From Gambelia wislizenii (Eukaryota; Chordata; Lepidosauria; Squamata; Crotaphytidae): DNA of 64,000 nt. Numbering within the stretch: the first letter of the stretch is position 1; the number at the start of each line of letters is the position of its first letter. The translations under genes and the position numbers were made by a program. Below, one piece after another: positions 34,881 to 47,989 of the stretch. The stretch covers positions 233,658,501-233,722,500 of the forward strand of contig JAUMIR010000004.1 of NCBI GenBank assembly GCA_030847615.1, read 5' to 3'. The notes under the pieces are model-generated. The model was not told the DNA's origin. It saw only the letters and a list, made by a program, of their open reading frames with translations, and ran no database searches.

Positions 34881-36220
34881 ATGGCCACAGCTATTGCTCT
34901 AATTTTAACTGTGCAAATGCAGCATTACAGATGCAACAAGGGGAGAATGTTACAATATTACTAGCCTCTCCACTTTGAAAAGCAGCATTTCCAAGTTGTC
35001 TCTGTTATGGTGAGACCTTAGATGTGAATTTAAAGGAGGAAAGAGAATTTAAAAGGTTACCACAATGTGTGTGTCTGGGACTACAATGTGTGGGTGAGTC
35101 TGCCGTAATATGGCCCCAAGGAAAAGGCTGTACAATATATAAAAACAGAGATCTGGATGTTAAAAATCAGAACAGAACTAGTAAAGCATAAGAATAATTT
35201 TTATTCCATCGTGCATTGCTACTTATTTTACCTTTTTATAATGTCTATATTACTGTATTACTGTTTCCATCAGGCTACAGCAAAAGATGGAAAGCAAGGC
35301 CACACTGGTGGCTGCAGCCTTCCATGTCAGCAAGATAATGAATCTGCTCCAGATTTTAGTCTGAATTTTAAAGATAATGAACTCTACCATCAAAATAGGT
35401 TCAGAACTTTGGAAGACTCTTCTGAATTTCAAACTAAAACTTGGAGTGGGTTCACCAACCCAGAGACATGGAAACTGACAGCTCCCATGCCAGGGACACT
35501 CTATCACAGCATTTCTCAACCGGGCTTCAGCGGAACCCCAGGGTTCCCCTAGAGATCGCAAGGGGTTCCATGATAAAATAGTAATAAATGAATAAATCAT
35601 GGAGAAGTGGTGAGCTGAAATGGCTTATCTCTCCCCTCCAAAACAGAGAAAGCCACGGAGGAATGAGTGTGTGTGTCAATGTTTTCACACCAACAGAGCC
35701 AAAGGGACCTCTTATGGGTCAAGGGGGGGGGGAGGATGTTTATGTACCAAATACCTTGCTCTCCCACCCAGCTTTTGATTTGCCTTAGATGTGCTAATGA
35801 AGGAATGAGTGTGTGTGTGACTGAGTTTGCTTCCTGTAAGCAGCCACAGACTCTTATCATTTGCCAGAATTGAGGACAAAAGACACTGGTTTGCATAAAA
35901 CTGATTTAAAGGTACATATTCAAAATGAGTTTTTTAAAAAAATTCAGAACAACAGAAAGAGAATTGCAATACTGTACAGCTTTTAGCCAACTGGGAGAAA
36001 CTGACCAAGTAATCCAAGTAACCCCCTGGTCAGTCACCTACTCAGGTGCCAGCTGTCGATGGGAGAACTCTGATAAAAGTGACTTAAGGCTTATTCTTTT
36101 TAAACCAAATTTGGAGAGGGCAGAGCCATTACAGTAATGGCGTCATTATAGAGAAAAGGTTCTTAAACTGTGGGTCTGGTAACTGAATGTGGGGGACACA
36201 GCTCAATCTTTGGGTCAGAG

Positions 36221-36508
36221 CCAGTGAGGATGGACTCTGCTTTCTGCTGCTCCGGAGACTAGGACATGGAGCAGGGTTCAAACTACAGGAAAAGAGATTC
36301 CACCTAAACATTAGGAAGAACTTCCTCACAGAGCTGTTTGGAAATGGAATACACTGCCTCTGAGCGTGGTGGAGTCTCCTTCTTTGGAGGTTTTTAAACA
36401 GAGGCTGGATGGCCATCTGTCAGGAATAATTTGACTGTTTATTCCTGCATGGCAGGAGATTGGACTTGATGGCCCTCGTGGTATCTTCCAACTCTATGAT
36501 TCTATGTT
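36221..36508 (+). mobile_element. CR1 LINE 3' fragment nested in hAT
   Basis: Sequence from TTTCTGCTGCTCCGGAGACT to CCAACTCTATGATTCTATG is the CR1 3' end. Confidence 0.85.
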
Positions 36509-36630
36509 GCTGCGTCAGGCAGCAGATCATGGTAACCTGAACTCTCCCTAGAAGCCAAGACGATTAAACTGAGACTGTCTTACTTTGGAGAGAGATATTT
36601 ATATTTATATTTATATTTAATATTTTATAA

Positions 36631-36888
36631 TAGCCCTGGTGGTGCAGTGGTTAAATGCCAGTACTGCAAGTCACCACATTGCAAGTTCGATTCCTGCAGG
36701 CTCCAACGTTCACTCAGCCTTCCATCCTTCTGTAAGTCAGTAAAATGAGTACCCAGCTTGTGGGAGCAATTAGCTAACACACATTGGAAACTGTTTAATG
36801 CAGTGTAGATGTGTAAATAGCTATTGCTTAAAACAATTTGTAAGTCGCTCTGATAGCCTTGTGGCTGAAGAGCGGGGTATAACTAACT

Positions 36889-36890
<2 letters not shown>
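36631..36890 (+). mobile_element. tRNA-derived SINE with L2-like tail
   Basis: The head carries A-box-like TGGTGCAGTGGTTAAATG and B-box-like CAAGTTCGATTCC. The body ends GAGCGGGGTATAACTAAC, which resembles L2 3' ends. A 5'-truncated relative is at 4196-4352. An expanded (AT)n array follows directly. Confidence 0.82.
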
Positions 36891-37017
<127 letters not shown>

Positions 37018-37466
37018 GAAATTTCTGACCCTGCAAGTATCAAATATGTATTGCTAGCAATGTGGAATATAATAAGCATTTTTTTTCACTATTTCTGTAA
37101 TTTTCTTTTTAAAGGGAGCTGTAGGTATATTTTTACATAGGGGTTCCCTGAGACCTGAACATTATTTCAAAGGTTCCTCCAGGGTAAAAAGGTTGAGAAA
37201 GGCTGCTCTATCAACTCTGCTGAAACATCACTTCCTTCAGGCTCCTCCTCTCTTCCAACCACTGCCATTCTATCAGGTTATTATAAAGACTCCTATTTAA
37301 CTTTAAAGAACTGGTGCTTTCCCTTCCCCATTCCTTTTTATCTCTGTGTCATACAGTCTGGATTATAAGCCTACGAGCAGAAATTGTCTTCTCTGACTTG
37401 TCGCTGAGCTGCTCTGAGAGCTCGTTCAAATGAAGAGTGGTTTAAAAAATGCTGTAAACAAATTAG

Positions 37467-37983
37467 AATCATAGAATCATAGAATTGTAGAGTTGGAAGA
37501 GACCACGAGGGCCATCCAGTCCAACCCCCTGCCATGCAGGAAATCATGATCAAAGCATCCCCGACAGATGGCCATCCAGCCTCTGTTTAAAGACCTCCAA
37601 GGAAGGAGACCCCACCACGCTCCGAGGGAGTGTGTTCCACTGCCAAACAGCTCTTACTGTCAAAAAGTTCCTCCTAATGTTGAGGTGGAATCTCTGTTCC
37701 TGGAGCTTGCACCCATTGTTCCATGTTCCAGTCTCTGGAGCAGCAGAAAACAAGCCTGCTCCATCCTCAGCGTGACATCCCTTCAAATACTTAAACAGGG
37801 CTATCATATCACCTCTTAATCGTCTTTTTTCCAGGCTAAACATACCCAGCTCCCTAAGTCTCTCCTCATAAGGCATCATTTCCAGACCTTTCATCATTTT
37901 AGTTCCCCTTCTCTGGACACGCTCCAATTTGCCAATATCCTTTTTTAATTGTGGTGCCCAGAACTGGACACAGTACTCCAGTA
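37467..37983 (-). mobile_element. CR1 LINE 3' fragment
   Basis: The minus strand encodes the CR1 RT C-terminus (QRRGTKMMKGLEMMPYEERL, then WQWNTLPRSVVGSPSLEVFK), with the 3' terminal ATTCTATG repeats at 37467-37480. It has few lesions. Confidence 0.92.
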
Positions 37984-38019
37984 AATTAATTATACTTTAA
38001 CAAACCTACAACACTACTG

Positions 38020-39013
38020 GAATGACTCCTCTTCATCTTGGAAAGATATGATCAGTGGGGTGCCACAGGGTTCTGTCCTGGGCCCAGTGCTATTCAACAT
38101 CTTTATCAATGATTTGGATGAGGGAATTAGGGGCATACTTATCAAATTTGCAGATGACACCAAATTAGGAGGAGTAGCTAATACCCTAGAGGACAGGATC
38201 AAAATTTAAAATGACCTGGATAGACTGGAGAGCTGGGCCAAAGCTAACAAAATGAAATTCAATACGGAGAAATGTAAGGTACTGCACTTAGGGCGGAAAA
38301 ATGAAATGCATAGATATAGGATGGGGGAGACCTGGCTGAACGAGACTACATGCGAAAGGGATCTAGGAGTCCTAGCAGACCACAAGTTGAACATGAGTCA
38401 ACAGTGTGATGCAGCAGCTAAAAAGGCCAATGCGATTTTGGGCTGCATCAATAGAAGTATAGTGTCTAGATCAAGGGAAGTAATAGTGCAACTCTATTCT
38501 GCCTTGGTCAAGCCTCACCTGGAATACTGTGTCCAGTTCTGGTCACCACAATTCAAAAAGGATATTGGCAAATTGGAGCGTGTCCAGAGAAGGGCGACTA
38601 AAATGGTGAAAGGTCTGGATGAGAGACTTAGGGAGCTGGGTATGTTTAGCCTGGAAAAAAGACGGTTAAGGAGCGATATGATAACCCTGTTTAAGTATTT
38701 GAAAGGGTGTCACGTTAAGGATGGAGCAGGCTTGTTTTTGGCTGCTCCAGAGACTGGAACACGGAACAATGGGTGCAAGCTCCAGGAACAGAGATTCCAC
38801 CTCAACATTAGGAGGAATTTTTTTGACAGTAAGAGCTATTCGATAGTGGAACACACTCCCTCGGAGTGTGGTGGGGTCTCCTTCCTTGGAGGTCTTTAAA
38901 CAGAGGCTGGATGGCCATCTGTCAGGGATGCTTTGATAGTGATTCCTGCATGGCAGGGGGTTGGACTGGATGGCCCTCGTGGTCTCTTCCAACTCTACAA
39001 TTCTATGATTCTA
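38020..39013 (+). mobile_element. CR1 LINE fragment with part of the RT domain
   Basis: Reading starts in the RT ([18 protein letters not shown], then [10 protein letters not shown] with the catalytic Asp pair) and is broken by a stop near 38205. It continues open at 38252-38899 (CKVLHLGRKN, then CERDLGVLADHKLN, then [16 protein letters not shown]) and ends in the CR1 3' repeats. It lies opposite to the copy at 37467-37983, forming a long inverted repeat. Confidence 0.92.
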
Positions 39014-39651
39014 ACTGAGTGTTACTTCTGTAACTTCAAAAACCTAGACTCACCTTCAGGCTGGTATTGCCGTGTGAGAACTACCCCTCTTCTCCTCCCT
39101 ACACTCCTTGGAGTTACCTGAAAACCAATTCCAGAGAGTTTCCCAGTCCCCTAAAGCAGGTTTTTAGGGTGCACTGGGAACTGTAGTGGGGAAGGAAAGC
39201 CATTCCATCCATCTCCACTGACAGAAACTGCCCCTCCCCATTTCCACTGATGAAAATCATTGCATGTCTGCTGCATTTTGGCCAAAGTTGTAGATATGAA
39301 TTTATACAGCATTTTATTTTAATAGATTAAGAAAACTCATCCCCCCCCTGCCCCACACACATATACCAAACCCAAAATGGCAAGTAGGAATCTAAGAACC
39401 TACAGAAGACCTATTGACCAATCTGAAAATTAATCAAAAACAACACAATATTATGGGACTCATTCAAATTAAAGCCAGTGGAAATCATTCTTGGGGGTTG
39501 TTTAACTATTTGAAACTGCAAAACAGAGGAATTAGCAGGAAAAAGGAAAGCAGATTAGGAAAACAGAGGAAGAAAAAAAATGCATTTTAAAAGAAAGCTT
39601 TTAAAAGAATACATCCTCACCATCTACTTCCCCTCCCTCCCAATGATGTAC
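39014..39651. other. NFATC1 intron just after the regulatory-domain exon
   Basis: No repeat was recognised. It contains the splice donor side of the exon at 39652. Confidence 0.5.
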
Positions 39652-40753
39652 CTCATGTATGATGTTGAGGACAATGGCTTTGATTTGGCCCACTGATAAG
39701 GATGCTGTGGCACACAGAGATACTGATCGCAGAAATTTCCCTTCCTGATGTGCTGAAAATCCGGAAACTCTTCTGGTGACAAGTCAGCTGTTGGTGATAT
39801 GGTCCCCTGATCATCACCACTTGGTTCAGTCTTGAGTGTCATGGATGGAGTGTGATCAATTGCCGTTTTTCGGGACTTGATAGGAATCCCATCATTCATG
39901 TCTATTGTGCTGTCGGTGGTAAGGGCATTGATAGCGGCAACAATGGCTGAACTGGTGTACTGGTTAGTGTTCCCCAGCCATGTTTCATCAGTCACACTAA
40001 CCCTCGGAGAATTCTGAGGAGAGGGCGTTGGAGAATGGTGCGGTGAGTAGGATGTCTGCCTCCCATTCAGACTGTATTTTCTCTTATTGCAGGGTGAAGA
40101 AGGCCTTGAGTTCCGAGTGCTCAGCCAGTTCTCTTCAGTAATACTTGTTCTGGGAGATGCAGAAGGAGATTGTCTAGGTGAATTAAGTAATGTGCAGGCT
40201 ACCAAACTTCGTTGGTACCTCTCCTCTGTGTCTGTGGTCTTAGGTGATACACATGGTGATTGCCAAGGAGAGGTCTGAGGAGAAGTGTAAGGATAAGAGT
40301 AGTTGGATTCATAGGAAGAGGCTTCTGAATTGCAGCTTCTGGAAGACAAGCTACTCGCTGGGCTGAGACAAGATGGGTCTCTATAAGCTTCAATATTTGG
40401 TAGGTTCAAAGTGGCTGTGGAAGGTGATCTCTTTGCATTTGGGATGGGCTCCTCCACCTCCGTATCATGGAAAAATTGGTTGTTGTTATGATGCAGTCCC
40501 AAGTATGAGGTTATTTCAATTCTTGGGCTTTCTAATGCTGGCACTCCATTAGGTCTGACATTTGGAGGCAGATAATATCCAGCAGTGCCACTGTCAGTAT
40601 GCCCTCCATATCCTGAAGGATGATTAGTTGATGGAACAACTGAAATGACTGGATTAGATGTCTGGAGGCCATGGCATGGAGTTGACAATGAAGAATGTGC
40701 CACACTGAGAGGCAAACTTGAATTTATATTTGAAGATGGGTAGTTATAATGTT
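39652..40753 (-). CDS. NFATC1: NFATC1 exon: calcineurin-binding regulatory domain
   Basis: This 1102-nt exon encodes the regulatory half of NFATc1, which keeps the factor in the cytoplasm until calcineurin removes its phosphates. In the P2-isoform numbering, SPRIEIT (about 112-118) is the PxIxIT calcineurin dock. The Ser-rich region SPASSLSSRSC is at about 167-177. SP repeats start near 194 (SPQTSPWQSPCVSP), 228 (SPRQSPSASP) and 273 (SPHHSPTPSPQNSP). Basic nuclear-localisation clusters are KRK (about 260-262) and KSRKT (about 329-333). LCVP (about 382-385) is the second calcineurin contact (LxVP). The acceptor is TTTTTACAG and the donor ATGAG|GTACATC. It enters in phase 1 and leaves in phase 2. 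The frame runs open through the intron on both sides, but the splice sites set these limits. Confidence 0.98.
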
Positions 40754-41902
40754 CTGTAAAAAGACAAAACAAAAACAAAAAGAATGACATGAGATGTTGC
40801 ATGAACACATGTGCTAATTAAAGAGCAAAGCTCCATCCCAGTAAGGATCCAATAGATATGCTGGGGCTTTAGCTGGGTTCATAGCCAGTTTCAGACATTT
40901 ATTCAGTAAACAAGCTCAGGGTTTCAGATGCAGTTCTCTTTTTGTAAATGAAGAACTACAAAAACATATTTCACAAAATTTTGTAGAAGAATGAGCAAGA
41001 GACTGTACACTGAAGGCATTTTGGGATGCTAGAGAGACCAGCAAGGAATAAAGCATAAACATCCTGCCCATCTTATTTTTGCATTCCTGATATAGTGGAC
41101 AATGTCACAACTCACATAACTCCTCAACAGAGTAGTTCCCATCTTGATCTGAATTGCTGCTTTGGACATTACATTTGAAATCATAGGAAAAGAAATGGCA
41201 TCATTGGAAACTCCTCTTCAGTTGCTTCTTGTGCACAAACAGTAGGGAACCTGCAGCTTTCTTGATTCTAGACTGGAACTCCCATCATCTTGACCACCAG
41301 CTAAGGCTGATGTGTTATCCAACCACATTTGGAGGACCACAGGTTCCCCACTCATGATGCACATTTAGATCTGCCCTAAATCTCCACTCTCATGAATTAT
41401 ATGAATTGAATGGAGCATTAGTAGCCAGTCTTTTGAGATTGTATGAAGCAATAGTATGAAATAGTGGTCTAAATCCAACTGCTAATTCCAAAGAGAGTAA
41501 AACCACTGCAACAGTGAAATTTGTTTAAGTACTGACTTACCATTCAACAATTGATTCAGTGTTTTCACTCCAGTTGGGGTTAGCAATGGGATTTAGACAA
41601 GTGCATGCATTATTGTCCATGTGTATGAAAGGTTCAGTGTCCCGGTTTAACTCTGGTACTGTCTACTGAGCCTGAAAGCAGGGAATGACTCAACAAGGGA
41701 CGAGGACAGGAATGTGGCACCTAACACCATGACATTCTGCCCAAACATGTCTGCTACCCATGTTGTCTGCACACCTCAGGATCTAGTGGTGGTTGACTTC
41801 TGCGCAATCCCACTGTCAGGATCAGCACCCTTCCTCCTACAGCCCCCATGCATCCTAAAAACCTGCTCCATCATTGCTGGGAAACTGTCTGGACCTGTAA
41901 AT
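40754..41902. other. NFATC1 intron, unassigned
   Basis: An old dispersed scrap (ACTGGAACTCCCATCATCTT) lies near 41274. No exon was recognised. Confidence 0.35.
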
Positions 41903-42410
41903 ATATTCAGGGGTAGTCATACGGGGCAAGTAGCAAACTACAACAAAAATCCAAAACAGTGACGCCATCATAATTGGGCCAATTAAAAAGCACAAAATAC
42001 ATCATGCAGGCTTTCAAAGCTTCACAGGCTTTTTCATCAAAGGACAGTAAATTACAGGCAATAAAATTTCAAACCTATTAGCAGAAGCAAAGTAACTTCC
42101 ATTGAGATCCAGGCTAACTCTATCCTGTGTGAGGCTAACTGCCCCTTTCTTAGGAAGAGAACATTGAATTTCTCAAGAAGACTCTGTACTGTGACATCTG
42201 GGGGAAAAACTTTCATGTGCTGTATGGGTAAAACTTGCCAACTGTAGTCCAAATAAAGGAGTTTTACCTTTCTTGGAGGTAGAGCTTGCATGAAAGCTTG
42301 CATGATGTATTTTGTGCATTTTAGTTGTCCCAGTAAAGGTATCACTGTTTTGTGGATTTTGAATTTTGTTGCATTTTGCTGAATGGCCAACACAGCTACC
42401 CCTGAATATG
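41903..42410. mobile_element. Foldback element, possibly Penelope-like, arms about 118 bp
   Basis: 41903-42020 is an imperfect reverse complement of 42293-42410. Both arms contain ATATTCAGGGGTAG, CAAAACAGTGA and GCACAAAATACATCATGCA. The spacer includes GCTTCACAGGCTTTTTCATC. Similar phrases accompany Penelope-like termini in reptiles, but that assignment is from memory of the sequence style and is tentative. Confidence 0.65.
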
Positions 42411-43337
42411 TTGCCTGGATTTGAAGATGCCAAATTTAGTCACAACAGGGGAACCTTTAACAAGAGGGAGCTGATGGACTGGGACTTAACTCATTGAGGT
42501 TTCTACCTCCAACAACTTCTGAAAATCCCATGTTCTACTGCACAACACAACCACAACAGCCTTCCCAATAACCTCTCTGAATTTTATTTCCAGGTTCAGC
42601 ATTAACACCCAGCACCCTCAGGTGCCCCAACAGGGCCCACCACTGATACCTGTTCTGTGGCCTTTACAAAAGCTTTCTTCTCCCCACACTCTAATCAGTG
42701 CTGGTTGATTAGATAACATTGACAGCATTTTAATTTCCCACAATATATTCCTCAAGGTCACTGCGGGAAATTAAAATGTTGAGTCCCTGGTAATTGGGAC
42801 ACTCTTACCAGGTAAACCTAGCCGGGCCCAACAAATAGGAGCGGGGCCAGCAGATGGCAAACATCCTACCACTTCCTAGGTTACAGTTTAAAACAGGGTG
42901 GACAACCTACAGCCCTCAGGCATTCTTGGAATATAATTCCCGATATTCTGTTTCCATTGACTATGTTGGCTAGAGCTGATGGGAGCTGCAGTCCAAAGTA
43001 ATCTTCAGGGCCACAAGTTGCTTGCTCTCACTTTAGAGACTGAAGTTCAGAAGAACATTTTTGAGATGCAAAGACCATTACAGATGAATTTAGCATTGAT
43101 TCTACAGAGCAAAAACTGACTATAGAAAGTGCCAATAGGAAACCATTAAATTAATTTAAGATGGAGGCAGAGCTTAGCAAGGTTACTTTTCTGGCCTGCA
43201 ACTCACAGAATCCTGCAGCCAGCTTTCCTAGGCTCTGAATGAAGAGAAACATTATACAGAAAACATGCTAATGTACCATCCTACACAGAAGCAAAGAAGT
43301 TCAGTGGTAAAAAGCTTTATTTTGATATCTTTACTGT
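42411..43337. other. NFATC1 intron, unassigned
   Basis: A 14-bp inverted repeat (CATTTTAATTTCCC with its complement, about 42727-42782) and a dispersed GGGAGCTGCAGTCC scrap near 42985 are present. No exon was recognised. Confidence 0.35.
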
Positions 43338-44130
43338 CTACAGGGAGGCTTCTCCTCAGATGCCAAGATTGACAAAGAGATCGATCACAGATTAGCAAAG
43401 GCACATAGCGCATTTGGAAGACTTTACAAAAGAGCCTGGAGTAATAAACACCTGAGGCGAAACACAAAAATCAGTGTGTATAGAACCATTGTACTGTCTA
43501 TTCTCTTTTATGGGTCTGAAACATGGGTCATCTATCGCCACCACTTACGACTCCTCGAACGCTTCCATCAGCACTGTTTACACACAATCCTAAATATACA
43601 CTGGACTATGTGACGAATGTTGCTGTCTTTGAGCAAGCAGGGATCACCAGCATTGAGGCCATGATATTGAGAACACAGTTGCACTGGGCAAGGCACGTTT
43701 CTAGGATGGAGGACCATCGCCTCCCAAAAACAGTACTCTACGGTGAACTCGCCACGGGTCAGCGTAAGAGGGGCACTCCAAAAAAGCGATACAAGGACTC
43801 CCTGAAACAACATCTCAGGCTCGGCCAAATTGATCACCAACAATGGTCCGCCCTGGCCTCACATCGGGAGGCATGGAGACACACTATTCACAATGCTGCA
43901 GCCTTATTTGAGAACTCATGCCAAACAAGTCTTGAAGAGAAACGACAACGCAGAAAGAATCACAATGTGGAAACATCACCCAAGGAAGCCTTCTGCTGTG
44001 CTTTCTGCAACCGGACTTGTCTATCTCGGATTGGCCTTTTTAGTCGTCAGCGTGCTTGCAGAAAGCGCGGGATGAGTCCTTCCTGAATCTTTGTTTGTGA
44101 AGGGAAGCCAGAGAGAGAGAGACAGAGAGA
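43338..44130 (+). mobile_element. LINE 3' fragment, same family as 11743-13297
   Basis: The reading AKIDKEIDHRLAKAH continues through SRMEDHRLPKTVLYGEL and SLKQHLRLGQIDHQQWSALA to the element's C-terminus at about 44086, then a (GA)n tail. Nucleotides match the complement of 11760-12525 closely. It lies in the opposite orientation to the first copy. Confidence 0.88.
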
Positions 44131-45719
44131 CAGGGAGGCTACTGGGCAATTTTGGTTTCTAGAGTTATTCATCCTTTGTAGCGGAATAGTACTGGAATAC
44201 AATTAAGCATTTATTTGTTCTCTTTCATTAATTTCTCACAAAGCAATTTCCATTTTATTGATTTCTTGTCTATTCCCAAGTACTGTTCAATGCAAGACAG
44301 CAGCCCTGTTACAGAACTGGAACAGATTACATCATGCTGCAACTAGAACTTAAAGGTAAAAAAGCAACATGTCTCAAGCTGTTTGCAGTCATCACAAACA
44401 TTCTGAGAGCAAGGGAGAGAAAGAAACACACCCTCAGTGTGTGCACAGTAGACATATTGAAACTGCAAGAGCCACACAGTGACACATTGCTCAAAGGAAA
44501 GAGAAGCTTCCTCTTCCACGAAAGCCAGGATGGCTGGCCAACCACAAAGCACAATTGCCTCCTTCCTTCTCTTCCTCCTTTTGATAACTCTGCTTAGAGC
44601 AAAACAGCTACATCAGCTCTAAGCACTCCAACATCTAATCAGTACAAAGTCAGTCTTTCTCACAAACTCCAAAATTAAACCAGATTGTACTTTTTGGTGG
44701 GTGCTACTGACTTTGAAAAGGGCTTCTAGTTTGTAAACATCTAATAACAAGGAAGGGGTTGCATTTAATTATTTCTAAGGTTGTTGACAAGAGCTGGGTT
44801 TCTTACATCCTTCATATTTTACCCACCCCTCATGTAGTTTAATGAAAGAAGAACTAGATGGTAGGCTCAACATAGCACATCAAGGAATTCTGCCCCAACA
44901 ATCAATGCCACTTTCACTCTTGCTGGACTTTCATAACATTTAGGCACACTTATTATTTAATTTGTTGGCAGCTGTAGTCCAATATCTCTGGGGCACACCA
45001 ACCTGAAGAGGGCTTAAATACTACCAGGGTGGGGAGAGAACTTTCATGAGATCTGTAGTGGATTTGGCCTCTATCACTAAGCAAACAAATTTTGCAGTCC
45101 TTGTTGGCATCATGACCAAATGTTAACAGCTGTCAAATGGCATAGAAAGGGTTAATTTGTATTTAAAGACTTTGTTAGGTACTTTTTGTTTTAGATTTAC
45201 AGTTTGAGGCTGTGAAAAGACACAAAATCTGGGAATACATTGCTAGAGTGAACTTTCTCCTTTAGCAACCTGTCTGCATAGTTCTCATAGCTAAGGGGGA
45301 GACAGGTCACATCTGCACACTTTGATTTTCTTTGTTTGCTTCTCAACTACTTAACCCTTGAGAATCCATCTTTTATCAGCTTTACTCGGGAGGACACCCC
45401 AGCCCATAGGCTCCCCATAGCCAATTGTGCAGAATTGGATCGCTGGCCAGGAACAGTCTGAGTAGGATTAGTTGTCTAGGGGATCCAATTCTACCACAGG
45501 CTATAAAGGGATGCTGGACCCCATCAGTGAAAGGGCTGGAATGTTCCTCTGCTGTAGACCATCTGCTGTATCACTTACCACCAATAAAGCTTATACTATA
45601 GCCATAATATGTGTCAGTGTTCAGCACTGGATAAAATCTTGGGGAGGCCTGGAGCTACATCCTGTTCCAGACCAGAACAAGATCTAAGCCATATTGATTC
45701 GCCCTTTATCATGAAAATC
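44131..45719. other. NFATC1 intron, unassigned
   Basis: A dispersed scrap (GCAGCTGTAGTCCAATATCT) lies near 44968. No exon was recognised. Confidence 0.3.
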
Positions 45720-46090
45720 CAACTTTCGTTTAATTATCTCTTTATTTCTCCAAATTATCTTGTGTCTTTCTCCCAGAAATGGGGCTCAAGGCAATTTACA
45801 ATAAAACAGGACTAATACAATTAAAAATATACAGGCAATAAGAACATGGGGGAGGGATTAAAACACAGTTTGAAAACACACCAGTAAAAATACAGTACAT
45901 ATCCATTTAAAAGCTCTTTCCACACCAAGTGAGGTCAGTTGTCAAAGGCCTGTCTGAATAAAAAAGCCAAAACAAGACCATCTTTGCTGGCAGAAAGACA
46001 ACAGGAAAAGAGCCAGCCTAGCCTCCCTTCGTAGGGAATTCCAAGGCTTGGGAGCGGCCACTGAGAAAGTCCTTCTGAAGAGGTGGATTA
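45720..46090 (-). mobile_element. L2 LINE 3' fragment
   Basis: The plus strand shows the complement of an L2 tail: AAGGCAATTTACAATAAAAC, then GCCTGTCTGAATAAAAAAGC, then GGAATTCCAAGGCTTGGGAG. Confidence 0.75.
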
Positions 46091-46445
46091 CTCTGCAGAA
46101 CTTGCTCTACCACAACCTCCCATGCTAACACAGCAAGGGAGGCTTTTCTGAGGACTGAGTTTATTCTGACCGCTCCATTCAGTGGCTAGTTTTGAATTTG
46201 AATGTTGACATTTCTGAGTATCTACTGAAATCACATATTCCCTGTATTTCTTCTCCCCTCCTCATTTTACAGCATTTATGGTATAAAAATCTCACACACT
46301 TATATATATATTTTATAAATTGACAGCTCCATTGTTGCTCTTACATGCCTTCAAATATTTCTGACTTCTCACAAAGCAATCATGAGGTTTTCTCCACAAA
46401 GTTTGTTTGTTCACAGAGGATGTTCCATTTTCTTCCTTCTTCAGC

Positions 46446-46560
46446 TGAGAGCATGACTTGCCCAAAGTCACTCAGTGGATTTCCATGGCCATGCGGGGAC
46501 TCAGACCCTGGTCTTCCAGAGTCCTAGTCCACTGTTCAAACCATTACAGCACGCTGGCTA
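46446..46560 (-). mobile_element. Sauria-type SINE, head half
   Basis: The plus strand reads ACTTGCCCAAAGTCACTCAG then CCAGAGTCCTAGTCC and CAAACCATTACAGCA, the complement of the tRNA-like head and start of the body. The Bov-B-like tail is missing. Confidence 0.75.
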
Positions 46561-47656
46561 TGGCAGCTCTGACTGCACTGCAAAAATAAGCTAGTATTTC
46601 TGTCACTCAGAGTATCTCATCTGTCTGATCTATCCTTTCTTCCTGTATCAAAGCCTCTGGTTTTAACATGCCTTTTGAACTTCAGTTGCTTTTTAAGAAT
46701 TCTGTATTCCAGACTGATTGAAGCAAACAAGTCAAGGCTTCCTCACTTCCTCCACAAACAACGTTTGTTTCCTTCCTTCCCGAGAGGGGAATGCCCAAGG
46801 TGATCACACTCCCCTACTTACACACTGAGATCCAGAAAAGCTCTCTTAATGATCATCATAGCTGTATTCCTAACACAACTCACTCCTCATCACTAGCATT
46901 GCATGGAGCAAAGGAGACACTGAGCTTGTTGCTTTTGCACACTGGCTCATCATAGTCTTTCTGTTACTACTAATGTACTCAGCTCCACGGTCTATCTCCT
47001 TAATATTCAGATTTGTCAAAGGATTCAAGCAAAGACAACACTGATGCCAGATGCATAACACTACTCTAGTTGCTCTCTAAGTAGCTTGGTGATACTTTAG
47101 GCTGATTTATACAGTGTCACAGACCATTAATATATTCAACACCTATACAAATTTTCTACCAGATGCCTTAGGAAAGCTGGCTGTTTACCAAGAGATATTT
47201 TTTGACATACAAGGGTTGAGCAGTGCAAATAAAACACAGCTTTGTATCTCTAGCTTGGGACTCCCTCCATACACTACGGAGTAGGGAAAGAATCGTTTTG
47301 AAAACATTAAATTTATGTAGGGTATAATACCTATTATATGAAAACTTACTTGGGCCTGAATAAAATGGCAAGCAATGACTCATAAATCACACTCAGTCAG
47401 AACATGTGAAAGTTACTTTTGGGGCAACAGTCCCCATGCTGGCTGAAGAATTCTGGGACTTACAATCCAAACCAGTAACCTTCTGGAGTTACCCAATTCA
47501 GTGAAAATCCTATATATCACTCACTACCGGGATAAATAAATGATTCGCTCAGTACCCCTAGACTGACACAAATCACTGGATTTCTCAACACAGTAGCGCA
47601 AGCAGGTATACAACTGCATGCAGAATTGTTTAGTGTTATCTACACATGTAAATGAG
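46561..47656. other. NFATC1 intron, unassigned
   Basis: An old repeat scrap lies near 47410-47500. No exon was recognised. Confidence 0.3.
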
Positions 47657-47885
47657 AGCCAGAGTGGTGTAGTAGTTTGAATGCTGAACTAAGACACTGG
47701 CAGACCAGGATTCAAATCCTCATTCAGCCACAGAAACCCACTGGGTGATCTTGGGCAAGTCATACTCTCTCAGCCTCAGAAGAAGGCAAGGACAAATCCC
47801 CTCTGAACAAATTCCTCCGCAATAGGGTCTCCTTAGGGTTGCCATATGCCAGAAATGACTTGGAAGATACACCACCATCACAACA
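47657..47885 (+). mobile_element. Sauria-type SINE
   Basis: Head AGTGGTGTAGTAGTTTGAAT, body TGATCTTGGGCAAGTCATAC, tail AGAAATGACTTGGAAG with a degenerate CA-rich end. Possible degenerate duplication: ACACATGTAAAT near 47642 and ACACATAAAT near 47888. Confidence 0.82.
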
Positions 47886-47989
47886 ACACACATAAATAGC
47901 TGGGAGTCATATCAAGCACTGCACAGGTGCCCTTCCCAGCAGCCACTGTCACAATGTTAATGTTGTGTGCATAGCCTGGGTATGTTGTT

